Origin: an uncultured Eisenbergiella sp.
GTDB lineage: Bacteria; Bacillota; Clostridia; Lachnospirales; Lachnospiraceae
Length of the DNA stretch: 40,255 nt
Reading direction: 5' to 3'
Assembly: GCA_947627215.1 (NCBI GenBank)
Contig: CANQVD010000035.1
Coordinates: forward strand, 1 to 40,255
Under the pieces are notes generated by a model. That model saw only the letters and a program-made list of their open reading frames with translations, was not told the DNA's origin and ran no database searches. Below, one piece after another: positions 33,164 through 40,255 of the stretch. Position numbers and translations under genes: made by a program. Each line of letters opens with the position of its first letter. The stretch's first letter is position 1.

Positions 33164-33190
33164 ACAGGCACAACACCGTGTCATGCCTGT
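33164..33190 (-). terminator. Terminator of the feo operon
   Basis: On the minus strand ACAGGCA and TGCCTGT close a 13-nt loop, followed by TTTTGTC. It lies 115 bp past the last gene of the iron operon. Confidence 0.75.
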
Positions 33191-33304
33191 TTCTGCACCC
33201 TCATTTTCTATTTTCATTGGAGATCAAACCGCATGTGAGCTCCCGCGCCGACCGGACGCCCCGCCGTGCATCCGCGGCCTTCCCGGCAGCGCAGGCAGCT
33301 TTTT

Positions 33305-33658
33305 TCAGGAAATCGACTGTACTTCATATCCCAGCGCCTCGATGGTCTCCCGCAGCGTTTCGTCCGATATCGGGACGCTGTAAGAGATCCGGGCCGTTTT
33401 TTTCCGCAGGTTCACTCGGCATACCGCGCCGTCCAGCCGGTTGACCGCGTGCTCCACGCGGTTCCTGCAGTTTTCGCAGTGCATGCCCTCGATCCGGACC
33501 GTTTTCTCGCCGATCCTGGGCGCATTCAGCTTTTTCTTTTCCCTGACGGTTCCGGCCCCGCCGCAGCAGCCGCCCTCTCCCCGGAAATGCTTCCGGGAGG
33601 CGGACACCGCATAGATGGCTATGACGACCAGGACCGCAAGGATGATCACGTTCGCCAT
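33305..33658 (-). CDS. Membrane-anchored HMA-domain protein in the feo operon
   Basis: A 117-residue protein with an N-terminal transmembrane helix (about residues 3-20), a CCGG motif (GEGGCCGGAG, near residue 30) and a C-terminal heavy-metal-associated domain with GMHCENC (about residues 57-63). GAGGG lies before the ATG at 33658. HMA domains with GMxCxxC normally carry copper or, less often, zinc, so its place as the last gene of a ferrous-iron operon is unusual. Stop of the Cys-rich peptide and this start are 11 bp apart. It might buffer or deliver metal at the membrane; that is inference. Confidence 0.85.
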   Translation of the reverse strand: MANVIILAVLVVIAIYAVSASRKHFRGEGGCCGGAGTVREKKKLNAPRIGEKTVRIEGMHCENCRNRVEHAVNRLDGAVCRVNLRKKTARISYSVPISDETLRETIEALGYEVQSIS

Positions 33659-33669
33659 CGCATTTTCCC

Positions 33670-33807
33670 TCAGTGACAGTGTCCGCCGCAGTGGCTGCAG
33701 TCGCCGCCGCACTGCAGGGATTTCCCGTTCTTTTTATCCCGGATCATGCCCCGGATGACGAGGCCCACCGCGGCCGCCAGAACTGCGAGTACCAGGATGG
33801 TTCCCAT
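33670..33807 (-). CDS. FeoB-associated Cys-rich membrane peptide
   Basis: A 45-residue peptide, MGTILVLAVLAAAVGLVIRG then a basic stretch and the tail CGGDCSHCGGHCH. One transmembrane helix plus a Cys/His cluster is the hallmark of the FeoB-associated Cys-rich family (PF12669). GGAGGTG lies before the ATG. It follows feoB by 47 bp and is thought to help FeoB-mediated iron transport. Confidence 0.92.
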   Translation of the reverse strand: MGTILVLAVLAAAVGLVIRGMIRDKKNGKSLQCGGDCSHCGGHCH

Positions 33808-33854
33808 ATGAACACCTCCGATTTCTTTTTCTTCAGGTCCTTATCCCCGGGCCC

Positions 33855-36035
33855 TTATCTGGCGCTGGCCAGCTTCTTCAGATCCACCCGCAGCTCGCCG
33901 CTTTCTTTATAGGGCCGGAACAGCAGATAGCCGAAGCCGATCACACACAGGAAAGCCGCCACCGTTCCGATCCCGAAGCCGCCGCCCGTCACCAGGCTGC
34001 CGATCTGATAAATGCACAGGGACACCACATAGGCCAGGCCGCACTGATAACCGATGGCGAACCAGAACCATTTGATATTGTTCATTTCCCGCTTGATGGC
34101 GCCCATGGCCGCGAAGCAGGGAGCGCACAGCAGGTTGAAGACCAGGAAGGAATAGGCCGCGATTGCCGTCATGCTGCCGGCCAGCTCGCCCCAGATCTCC
34201 GCACCGTCCTCTGCCACCTCCGCGAAACCGAAGAGGATGCCGAAGGTGCCGACCACGTTCTCCTTGGCGATCAGGCCGGTAACGGCCGCCACCGCCATTT
34301 TCCAGTCGCCCCAGCCCAGAGGCGCGAAGAGAGGCGCGATGATGCCGCCGATGGCCGCCAGGATGCTGCTGTCCAGCTGCTCCGCCTCCAGCATGCCGAA
34401 ATGTCCGTCCGCCCAGCCGAAGCCCTGCAGGAACCAGAGCACGATGGTGGACAGCAGGATGATGGTGCCCGCCTTCTTGATGAAGGACCAGCCTCTCTCC
34501 CACATGCTGCGCAGCACATTGCCCACGGTAGGCATATGGTAGGCGGGAAGCTCCATGACGAAGGGCGCGGGTTCCCCGGCGAACATCTTCGTCTTTTTCA
34601 GAATGATGCCGGAACAGATGATGGCCGCAATGCCCACGAAATAGGCGCTGGGGGCCACCCAGGCCGCGCCGCCGAACAGCGCGCCCGCGATCAGGGCGAT
34701 GATGGGCAGCTTGGCGCCGCAGGGGATGAACGTCGTGGTCATGATGGTCATCTTGCGGTCCCTGTCATTCTCGATGGTGCGGGATGCCATGACGCCGGGC
34801 ACGCCGCAGCCGGTCCCGATCAGCATCGGGATGAAGGATTTGCCGGAAAGCCCGAACTTCCGGAAGATCCGGTCCATGATAAACGCCACGCGGGCCATAT
34901 AGCCGCAGGCCTCCAGAAAAGCCAGGAAGAGGAACAGCACCAGCATCTGCGGCACGAAGCCCAGCACCGCGCCCACACCGGCCACGATGCCGTCCAGGAT
35001 CAGGCTCTGCAGAACGTCCGCGCAGCCGATGGCCGTCAGCAGCCGCTCCACCAGCACCGGAATGCCGGGGATCTCCAGCCCGAACAGGCTCCAGCCGTCG
35101 CCGAACACGCCGTCATTGGCCCAGTCCGTCGCCCAGGTACCCACCGTGGTGACGGACACATAATAGACCAGGAACATGACCGCAGCGAAAATGGGCAGCG
35201 CCAGGAACCGGTTGGTGACCACCTGATCGATCCGGTCGGACACGGTCATCTCCTTCTTCCCGCTCTTAGTATAACACTCTTTGATGATGGAGGAAATATA
35301 AACATAGCGTTCATTTGTGATAATGCTCTCCGTATCGTCATCGAACTGCGCCTCCAGCTCTTTGATCAGTTCGGATACGTCCGGAGCGTTCTTCATCTGC
35401 GCCGCGATCTTGTCGTCCTTTTCCAGAAGCTTGATGGCAAAAAAACGCTTCTGCTCCTCCGGCACATCCGTCAGCAGATCCGCCGCCCTGCCGATGACAT
35501 CCTCCACCTTCGGTGCGAAATGATGGACCGGCACGGCGGCCGCCTTTTTCTGTGCCAGCTCCACCGCCTTCTGTGCGGCCTTCTGGATCCCGGTGCCCTT
35601 CAGCGCGGAGATCTCCACCACGTCGCAGCCCAGCTTCTGGCTCAGCTTATCGGTATAGATCCTGTCGCCGGACTTCTGCACCACGTCGATCATGTTGACC
35701 GCCATGACCACCGGGATGCCCAGCTCCATGATCTGCGTGGACAGATACAGGTTCCTTTCGATATTGGTGCCGTCCACGATGTTGATGATCGCATCGGGAC
35801 GCTCCGTGATGAGATAATTTCTCGCCACCACTTCCTCCAGGGTGTACGGGGACAGGGAATAAATGCCGGGCAGGTCCATGATGCTCACGTCCTTATAGCC
35901 CTTCAGCTTCCCTTCCTTCTTTTCCACCGTCACGCCCGGCCAGTTGCCGACGAACTGGTTGGACCCGGTCAGCGCATTGAATAACGTTGTTTTTCCGCAG
36001 TTGGGGTTGCCCGCCAACGCAATTTTGATCGCCAT
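33855..36035 (-). CDS. feoB: Ferrous iron transporter FeoB
   Basis: Inner-membrane Fe2+ uptake protein. The 726-residue protein has the N-terminal G domain (G1 GNPNCGKTTLF, residues 8-18; G3 DLPG; G4 NMID), then a helical GDI-like region and multiple membrane segments with Gate-type repeats (LIGTGCGVPGVMASRTI, LVFNLLCAPCFAAMG). The Cys residues of the Gate regions are present. The ATG at 36035 follows AAAGGAG. It is preceded by two FeoA genes and followed by the Cys-rich peptide. A DtxR-type box lies 90 bp upstream of the start. Confidence 0.96.
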   Translation of the reverse strand: MAIKIALAGNPNCGKTTLFNALTGSNQFVGNWPGVTVEKKEGKLKGYKDVSIMDLPGIYSLSPYTLEEVVARNYLITERPDAIINIVDGTNIERNLYLSTQIMELGIPVVMAVNMIDVVQKSGDRIYTDKLSQKLGCDVVEISALKGTGIQKAAQKAVELAQKKAAAVPVHHFAPKVEDVIGRAADLLTDVPEEQKRFFAIKLLEKDDKIAAQMKNAPDVSELIKELEAQFDDDTESIITNERYVYISSIIKECYTKSGKKEMTVSDRIDQVVTNRFLALPIFAAVMFLVYYVSVTTVGTWATDWANDGVFGDGWSLFGLEIPGIPVLVERLLTAIGCADVLQSLILDGIVAGVGAVLGFVPQMLVLFLFLAFLEACGYMARVAFIMDRIFRKFGLSGKSFIPMLIGTGCGVPGVMASRTIENDRDRKMTIMTTTFIPCGAKLPIIALIAGALFGGAAWVAPSAYFVGIAAIICSGIILKKTKMFAGEPAPFVMELPAYHMPTVGNVLRSMWERGWSFIKKAGTIILLSTIVLWFLQGFGWADGHFGMLEAEQLDSSILAAIGGIIAPLFAPLGWGDWKMAVAAVTGLIAKENVVGTFGILFGFAEVAEDGAEIWGELAGSMTAIAAYSFLVFNLLCAPCFAAMGAIKREMNNIKWFWFAIGYQCGLAYVVSLCIYQIGSLVTGGGFGIGTVAAFLCVIGFGYLLFRPYKESGELRVDLKKLASAR

Positions 36036-36124
36036 TTTCAGACTCCTTTTCCTGTTGATTTTTTCGCAGGAAGGCCTGCAGCCGTATCGCATGTCTGACT
36101 TTTATTCGTTTCGGCTGTCTATTA

Positions 36125-36138
36125 TTAGGCATTCCTAA
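36125..36138 (-). promoter_or_regulatory. DtxR-type iron box upstream of feoB
   Basis: TTAGG-N4-CCTAA is a perfect palindrome in the gap between feoA and feoB. It matches half-sites of DtxR/IdeR operators. A weak promoter-like TTTGCC-17-TAATAA overlaps it on the minus strand. Confidence 0.6.
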
Positions 36139-36156
36139 CTTGTGGGCAAAAAAAAT

Positions 36157-36378
36157 TTACTCCACCTCGATCATTTCCGCATCCGCTTTCCGGATCGAAA
36201 GCTCATAGCCCCTGACGGTCACCTCCACCGGATCGCCCAGCGGCGCAACCTTGCGGACAAAGACCGAGATGCCCTTTGTGATGCCCATATCCATGATCCG
36301 GCGCTTCACGGGGCCGTCTCCGGACAGCTTCTTCACCTGAACGGTCTGACCGCAGGCGACATCCTTCAATGTTTTCAT
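36157..36378 (-). CDS. feoA: FeoA-domain protein (second copy)
   Basis: A 73-residue SH3-like FeoA protein that helps FeoB function. Recognisable pattern: MKTLKDVACGQTVQVKKLSG, RRIMDMGITKGISVFVRKVAPLGDPVEVTVRGYELSIRK. AAAGGA precedes the ATG. It is the gene nearest feoB and more like classical FeoA than the one upstream. Confidence 0.93.
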   Translation of the reverse strand: MKTLKDVACGQTVQVKKLSGDGPVKRRIMDMGITKGISVFVRKVAPLGDPVEVTVRGYELSIRKADAEMIEVE

Positions 36379-36474
36379 CGCTTTTTCCTTTCTCCATTAT
36401 AGTATATGCAAAGACCGGCCCATCAGGGCGCAGATCTTTCATATGCGGGATCGTGCCGAATCCGCCGCGGCGCT

Positions 36475-36684
36475 TCAGACCAGGATCCGGTTCGCCATAT
36501 CCTTCCCGATGGCGACTCTGGAATCCTTGACATTGACGATGAGATTGCCGCCCACTTCGGACACCACCGTCACCGTACCGCCCGTCACGAATCCGAGATT
36601 CTCCAGAAACTTCCTGACCTCTTCCCTGCCGCCGATCCGCTTGATCACGCTCGGCTGTCCTTCCTTCACCATGGATAACGGCAT
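36475..36684 (-). CDS. feoA: FeoA-domain protein (first copy)
   Basis: A 69-residue FeoA protein, more divergent than the next one: KEGQPSVIKRIGG, FLENLGFVTGGTVTVVSEVGGNLIVNVKDSRVAIGKDMANRI. AAGGAGG lies before the ATG. Two FeoA genes ahead of feoB are common in Clostridia. It is the first gene of the operon, 60 bp after the promoter. Confidence 0.92.
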   Translation of the reverse strand: MPLSMVKEGQPSVIKRIGGREEVRKFLENLGFVTGGTVTVVSEVGGNLIVNVKDSRVAIGKDMANRILV

Positions 36685-36744
36685 CTGCTTCTCCTCCTTT
36701 ACGTAGTCTCATATATCTTGAGTATCATTCTTCTACTAATGGTT

Positions 36745-36773
36745 AGTATACGCTTACCAAAATTAGATGTCAA
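36745..36773 (-). promoter_or_regulatory. Promoter of the feo operon
   Basis: Minus-strand TTGACA (36768-36773), 17-nt spacer, TATACT (36745-36750). GGTTAG and CTTACC flank the -10 as an imperfect inverted repeat (36741-36758) that could be an iron-responsive site. Confidence 0.75.
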
Positions 36774-36840
36774 CAACAAAAGTGCACAAAAATACGCCGC
36801 ACACAGGCGCTGTGGACGGCAGGCTGACAAAAACGCGCGG

Positions 36841-36882
36841 AATGCGGGCCGCGCCATTTCCCTTTCGGGCACGTCCCGCATT
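36841..36882 (-). terminator. Terminator-like hairpin after the LytM gene
   Basis: AATGCGGG and CCCGCATT form a perfect 8-bp stem with a 26-nt loop; on the minus strand GCGCGTTTTTG follows. It lies 27 bp past the stop of the LytM protein. Confidence 0.5.
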
Positions 36883-36908
36883 CTCCCGGATGTCCCTCTA
36901 TCGCTATT

Positions 36909-37895
36909 TTATCTGATTGGATCGATATATTCTCCTCCCCTGTTCACCGCAAAAGCCAGGTTCGCTCCGGTCGCCATTCCCGTTTTCCCAACGGCCGCGA
37001 TCTGATCTCCCTTCGATACCGCTTCGCCCTCCGACACGTACGCTTCCTTCAAATGTCCGTATTTCACACAGATACCGTCTTCCACGGCAAGGACAACATA
37101 AAACCCGTCCGCCTTATCAAACCCCGTTTCCGTGACGGTCCCGTCGGATACCGCGAATACCGGGTCTCCTTCCTTTCCCGCAAAACTGACATGATCGGAA
37201 AAGGTTCCGTTGGCCTGCTCTCCGAAGTGCCCGGATACGGATAGGGCGGACAGCGGAGACGCCCAGTCCTCAAAGATCAGACCGCCGGTTTCATAGGACG
37301 GCTCCTGCGTCTCAGCTCCTTCCGTCTCTGCTTTGATCAGGACGGGATCCGGTGACGCCCCGCCGCCTGTCTCGAAGTCAAATGTGCACATCCAATCCTG
37401 CCCGAAGGCGAAGCCGTTATTGGTCAGGACAAAATAATACCAGTCCCCGTCCCTGATGCTTTCCTTCATGCGCTCCACATCGTAACCGTCCGACAGATCG
37501 ACCTTCACGACGCCCGTACCGCCCGGCGCGATTGTCCCGGCCTCCACGCGGATCCGCCCGGGATCCCCTTCCACGGGCTGTCCCGTCGACCACTGCATCA
37601 CCCTGATCTCATCCTGCAGCTTCAGCTCGTGCGCCGAGAGATTCGTGACGTATATCTCATACCTTCCGCCGCCCTGATATGCGGACCGCAGCGAAAGCTC
37701 GTCGCCGTTCAGACTGTTAAACTTATCATAGGCAAAGGCGGACAGCGCAAAGAAGCACAGAACGCCCGCGGCGGTCAGCAGACTTTTTTTCAGATATCCC
37801 CCGTCATGCCAGGTCGTTTTTCCCATTTGCACCCCCGTCCGGTCCCGGATCATGGATTTTATGCTGCGCAGATTCTCTCTTCGGAATTTTCTCAT
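36909..37895 (-). CDS. Membrane-anchored degenerate LytM/M23 protein
   Basis: A 328-residue protein with a basic cytosolic tail (1-36), a transmembrane helix (37-55), an Ig-like outer domain (about 65-175), a linker, and a C-terminal LytM fold (205-328). The fold is clear (FAVSDGTV, YGHLKEAYVSEGEAVSKGDQIAAVGKTGMATG), but the HxGxD zinc motif reads HVSFA (H235 kept, Asp replaced by A239) and the HLHF motif reads NLAF, so the hydrolase is probably inactive, as in SpoIIQ-type pseudo-peptidases. GGAGGAGG lies 7 nt before its ATG inside the 3' end of the sigma gene, 2 bp from its stop, so the two are translationally coupled. It may hold or signal to the sigma factor. Confidence 0.88.
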   Translation of the reverse strand: MRKFRRENLRSIKSMIRDRTGVQMGKTTWHDGGYLKKSLLTAAGVLCFFALSAFAYDKFNSLNGDELSLRSAYQGGGRYEIYVTNLSAHELKLQDEIRVMQWSTGQPVEGDPGRIRVEAGTIAPGGTGVVKVDLSDGYDVERMKESIRDGDWYYFVLTNNGFAFGQDWMCTFDFETGGGASPDPVLIKAETEGAETQEPSYETGGLIFEDWASPLSALSVSGHFGEQANGTFSDHVSFAGKEGDPVFAVSDGTVTETGFDKADGFYVVLAVEDGICVKYGHLKEAYVSEGEAVSKGDQIAAVGKTGMATGANLAFAVNRGGEYIDPIR

Positions 37896-37897
37896 CG

Positions 37898-38437
37898 TTA
37901 TGCCTCCTCCATCTTCTTTTTCAGCTTCGCCTTCGCATGATAGATCCTGTTCTCCACCTGTTTCGGCTTAAGTCCCATCGCCGCCGCGATCTCCCGGTTT
38001 TTCTGTTCGTAGAAAAACCGTCGGATCAGGATCTCCCGTTCCTCGCCGTCCAATTCGTCCAGACAGGCCCGGAGCTTTTCCGCCCGTCCGTCTTCCGCCG
38101 CGCCGAAATCCCCAAAAGACAGCTCCTTCACCGGAATGTCCTCCGTCGGGATCTCTCTTTCCCGCATCAGCCTTCGGAACCTGTCCAGCGCGCGGCTCCT
38201 TGCGACCATGACGAGCCAGGAAGAGAGCTTTCCGCGGTCCGGATCGTATTTCTCCGGATGCTGCCAGAGATAGATGAAGACGTCCGCCACGCACTCCTCC
38301 ACCTCGCAGGCCGACGACGCGTTGACCAGGATGCAGGAAGCCGTTTTCCAAAGCAGCCGCGCATACCTGTCAACCGCCGTTTCAAATGCCTTTTCATTTC
38401 CCTTTGCGATCTCAGAGATCATTTTTCTGTCGTCCAA
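37898..38437 (-). CDS. ECF-type RNA polymerase sigma factor
   Basis: A 179-residue sigma-70 family regulator of the ECF type. Region 2 is ARLLWKTASCILVNASSACEVEECVADVFIYLWQHP and WLVMVARSRALDRFRR; region 4 is LDELDGEEREILIRRFFYEQKNREIAAAMGLKPKQVENRIYHAKAKLKK. I place the start at TTG 38437, 8 nt after a clear GGAGG; ATG 38458 and a frame from 38524 lack a good ribosome site. Coupled to the downstream LytM-like membrane protein, which takes the place where an anti-sigma factor usually lies. Target promoters are not known. Confidence 0.9.
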   Translation of the reverse strand: MDDRKMISEIAKGNEKAFETAVDRYARLLWKTASCILVNASSACEVEECVADVFIYLWQHPEKYDPDRGKLSSWLVMVARSRALDRFRRLMREREIPTEDIPVKELSFGDFGAAEDGRAEKLRACLDELDGEEREILIRRFFYEQKNREIAAAMGLKPKQVENRIYHAKAKLKKKMEEA

Positions 38438-38540
38438 TGCGGCGTCCTCCGAATTCATGCAGAATGCGTTCACAGGCGTTTCCCTATGCAAAGATCCTAT
38501 CGACCGGTCATATATAGTACGCATCCGAAAAAGAAAACAC

Positions 38541-38579
38541 TTAAAAAAACAGAGCGCATGAGAAAACTCCCATGCGCTC
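38541..38579 (-). terminator. Terminator of the GH27 gene
   Basis: Minus-strand GAGCGCATG pairs perfectly with CATGCGCTC (9 bp) around a 10-nt loop and is followed by TGTTTTTTTAAG. Confidence 0.9.
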
Positions 38580-38594
38580 CGATCCCTGCTGTCC

Positions 38595-39983
38595 TCAGAT
38601 CCGGTAAACCCGCACGCCGTGGGCGGGCACCGATGCCGTCACGTTTCCGTTTCTGCTCCGCTCCGTCTTTTTCTCCCAGAGCTCCAGAAGCTCCACATCC
38701 TGCGGCTGACCGCCATGCGCCTGCATGCCGGCCGCGGCGCTCGCCGGGGCGTTCTCACATGCCGACCGGCCCTCCGCCGCTGCGCCCTTCGACGGCATGC
38801 CGCAAGGCGTCAGCCTGTCCAGCGGCACCGATATGACGCGCTCCTCATCGCTCAGATTGAACAGCGCCACACATACCTCCCCCGTGCGGACGTCCTCATT
38901 TTTCCAGACGGCCTCCGCATCCGTGCGGCGGATCTGCACGCCGCGCCGTCCCTCGTCCTGCATGGCCAGAATATCCGGATCGGTGAGCAGCGAAAGCGTC
39001 CAGTCGTCCAGCTTCGTCAGCTCCGCCCCGATCATCAGCGGCGACCGGAACATGCACCACAGCGTCATCATGGTTTTCTGCTCTTCCTTCGTGAACAGGA
39101 CATCCCGTTCCTGCCCGAAGCCCTTTCCCAACCTGCCCAACGGCAGCATATCGCAGTCCGGATAACAGCCCTTCCTGACGTGATCCTGCCAGAGCTCGCA
39201 GCGGTAAAACATGGTCTTCAGCGGTTCCCACTGATCCCAGAAATCATCGGTGATCCGCCACATATTGGCATATTCGCAGTATTCCCAGGCCCGGTCGATG
39301 TGCGCGGGACCGGGCGAAAGGCTCAGCACGATGGAACGGCCGCATTTTTCAATGGCCCGGTGGATCATTCTGGTCTCCTCCCAGCCGGAAAAGGAGTCGT
39401 TCGGATAGAGCCAACTGTGGCAGATGTCGTCGCACTTGACGAAATCCACGCCCCACTGCGCGTACATGGAAAACAGGGAATCATAGTAAGCCTGCCCCTC
39501 CGGTGTGGACCTGACCCCGTACATGTCCGGATTCCAGGGACAGATGGAGTACGGATCCGCCGCCTCGTCCGCGGTGAATGCCGTCCCCAGGATCGGGCAG
39601 TGATCCTGCGCCGCCTTCCGGGGAATGCCGCGCATGATATGAATGCCGAATTTCAGCCCCAGACCGTGCACATATTCCGCCAGCGGCCCGAAGCCCTTCC
39701 CGCCTGCGGACGACGGGAAACGGCTCACGGCCGGCTGCAGCCGTCCGTATGCGTCCATTTCCATCACGTCAAAGGGAATATACTGGTGCTGCGCCCGTTT
39801 GGTACCGGCATTCGGCGCGTACCACTGGATGTCCACCACCACATACTCCCAGCCGTATTTCTTCAGATGCGCCGCCAAGTAATCTGCATTGGCCTTCACC
39901 TGCGCCTCCGTCACCGTCGTATCATAATAATCGTAGCTGTTCCACCCCATAGGCGGCCTGTTCAAGAAACTGTTTTTATCCAT
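38595..39983 (-). CDS. GH27 alpha-galactosidase
   Basis: Glycoside hydrolase removing terminal alpha-galactosyl residues, probably cytosolic since no signal peptide is present. The 462-residue protein opens PPMGWNSYDYY (residues 10-20), has the nucleophile block VDFVKCDDICHSW (Asp near 190) and the acid/base block YANMWRITDDFWDQW. The family also includes N-acetylgalactosaminidases and isomaltodextranases, so substrate is likely but unproven. The C-terminal beta domain holds a low-complexity insert (about residues 400-432, Ala-rich with GAAAEGRSACENAP). The ATG at 39983 follows AAAGGAAAAGG. Confidence 0.9.
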   Translation of the reverse strand: MDKNSFLNRPPMGWNSYDYYDTTVTEAQVKANADYLAAHLKKYGWEYVVVDIQWYAPNAGTKRAQHQYIPFDVMEMDAYGRLQPAVSRFPSSAGGKGFGPLAEYVHGLGLKFGIHIMRGIPRKAAQDHCPILGTAFTADEAADPYSICPWNPDMYGVRSTPEGQAYYDSLFSMYAQWGVDFVKCDDICHSWLYPNDSFSGWEETRMIHRAIEKCGRSIVLSLSPGPAHIDRAWEYCEYANMWRITDDFWDQWEPLKTMFYRCELWQDHVRKGCYPDCDMLPLGRLGKGFGQERDVLFTKEEQKTMMTLWCMFRSPLMIGAELTKLDDWTLSLLTDPDILAMQDEGRRGVQIRRTDAEAVWKNEDVRTGEVCVALFNLSDEERVISVPLDRLTPCGMPSKGAAAEGRSACENAPASAAAGMQAHGGQPQDVELLELWEKKTERSRNGNVTASVPAHGVRVYRI

Positions 39984-40040
39984 TGCCTTTTCCTTTCCGT
40001 ATGACCGCAGACGGGTCGTTTTTCGGAGATTTCTCCCCAT

Positions 40041-40070
40041 ATTATAGTTGAAACCGGCATCAGAATGCAA
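40041..40070 (-). promoter_or_regulatory. Probable promoter of the GH27 gene
   Basis: Minus-strand TTGCAT (40065-40070), 18-nt spacer, TATAAT (40041-40046). The -10 is perfect, the -35 weak. DNA from here to the right edge is AT-rich and shows no gene. Confidence 0.5.
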
Positions 40071-40255
40071 TATAGTAAATACAGAATATGCAAATAAATT
40101 CGCAGAAAGAGGAAAACGCCGATATCCGGCATCCGAAATACATACCCCAAAAGCGCGCGTCCCGTGCTTTCTGCAGTCAAAAAGTCTGCAAATAAAAAGT
40201 CAAGCAGAAATTTGTGAATTTTGAAAATTTTACACAGGTTGAATGAAAAGCACAA

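Noticed and set aside
39984-40255. 97-codon minus-strand frame at the right edge
   Set aside because: It runs through the GH27 promoter, is AT-rich and shows no motif or ribosome site.

Overview
The window looks like chromosomal DNA from a low-G+C-lineage anaerobe with a fairly GC-rich genome, most likely a Lachnospiraceae-type member of the Clostridia. The support is indirect: a T-box leader on leuS, strong AGGAGG ribosome sites, consensus SigA-type promoters (TTGACA-17-TATAAT), a flavodiiron protein, an FeoA/FeoA/FeoB iron operon with a FeoB-associated Cys-rich peptide, and Firmicute-type hybrid kinase, ECF sigma and GH27 genes. Species cannot be fixed from the sequence alone. No tRNA, rRNA or CRISPR array was seen.

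Left edge, about 1-5.6 kb, is accessory DNA. Positions 1-2.1 kb carry a leftward run of small unknown genes around a single-stranded-DNA-binding protein, a layout common in the cargo of conjugative elements; the run continues off the window. Positions 2.2-3.9 kb are clearly more AT-rich and hold a ribbon-helix-helix regulator, an SPFH/SHOCT protein and a zinc-ribbon protein behind a near-perfect promoter with a palindrome in its spacer. A stand-alone AAA/DUF4143 ATPase follows. A 41-residue relic resembling the inside of EutH lies between that ATPase and the first housekeeping gene.

5.6-25.7 kb is mostly housekeeping: Xaa-Pro aminopeptidase; leuDC facing a divergent LysR regulator; lgt with a methyltransferase gene; a membrane-anchored C39-like peptidase; leuS with its T-box; a hybrid sensor kinase; a lactonase-fold protein; an unknown three-TM membrane protein; an EF-G-like GTPase; prephenate dehydrogenase with an ACT domain; and a flavodiiron protein.

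25.8-29.2 kb is a zinc/cadmium-type export operon (ArsR-family repressor with an alpha-5 metal site, a free HMA chaperone, a P1B ATPase) followed by a NimA-like flavin-binding protein. 29.3-31.4 kb holds the most unusual gene: an N-terminal TIR domain, one transmembrane helix, and three near-identical 157-residue outer domains resembling NPCBM carbohydrate-binding modules. A DHH phosphoesterase with a C-terminal extension converges on it.

33.3-36.8 kb is the ferrous iron operon (feoA, feoA, feoB, Cys-rich peptide, membrane HMA protein). 36.9-38.4 kb is an ECF-type sigma factor translationally coupled to a membrane-anchored LytM/M23 protein that has lost catalytic residues. 38.6-40.0 kb is a GH27 alpha-galactosidase. 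From about 40.07 kb to the right edge the DNA is AT-rich and I see no gene in it.
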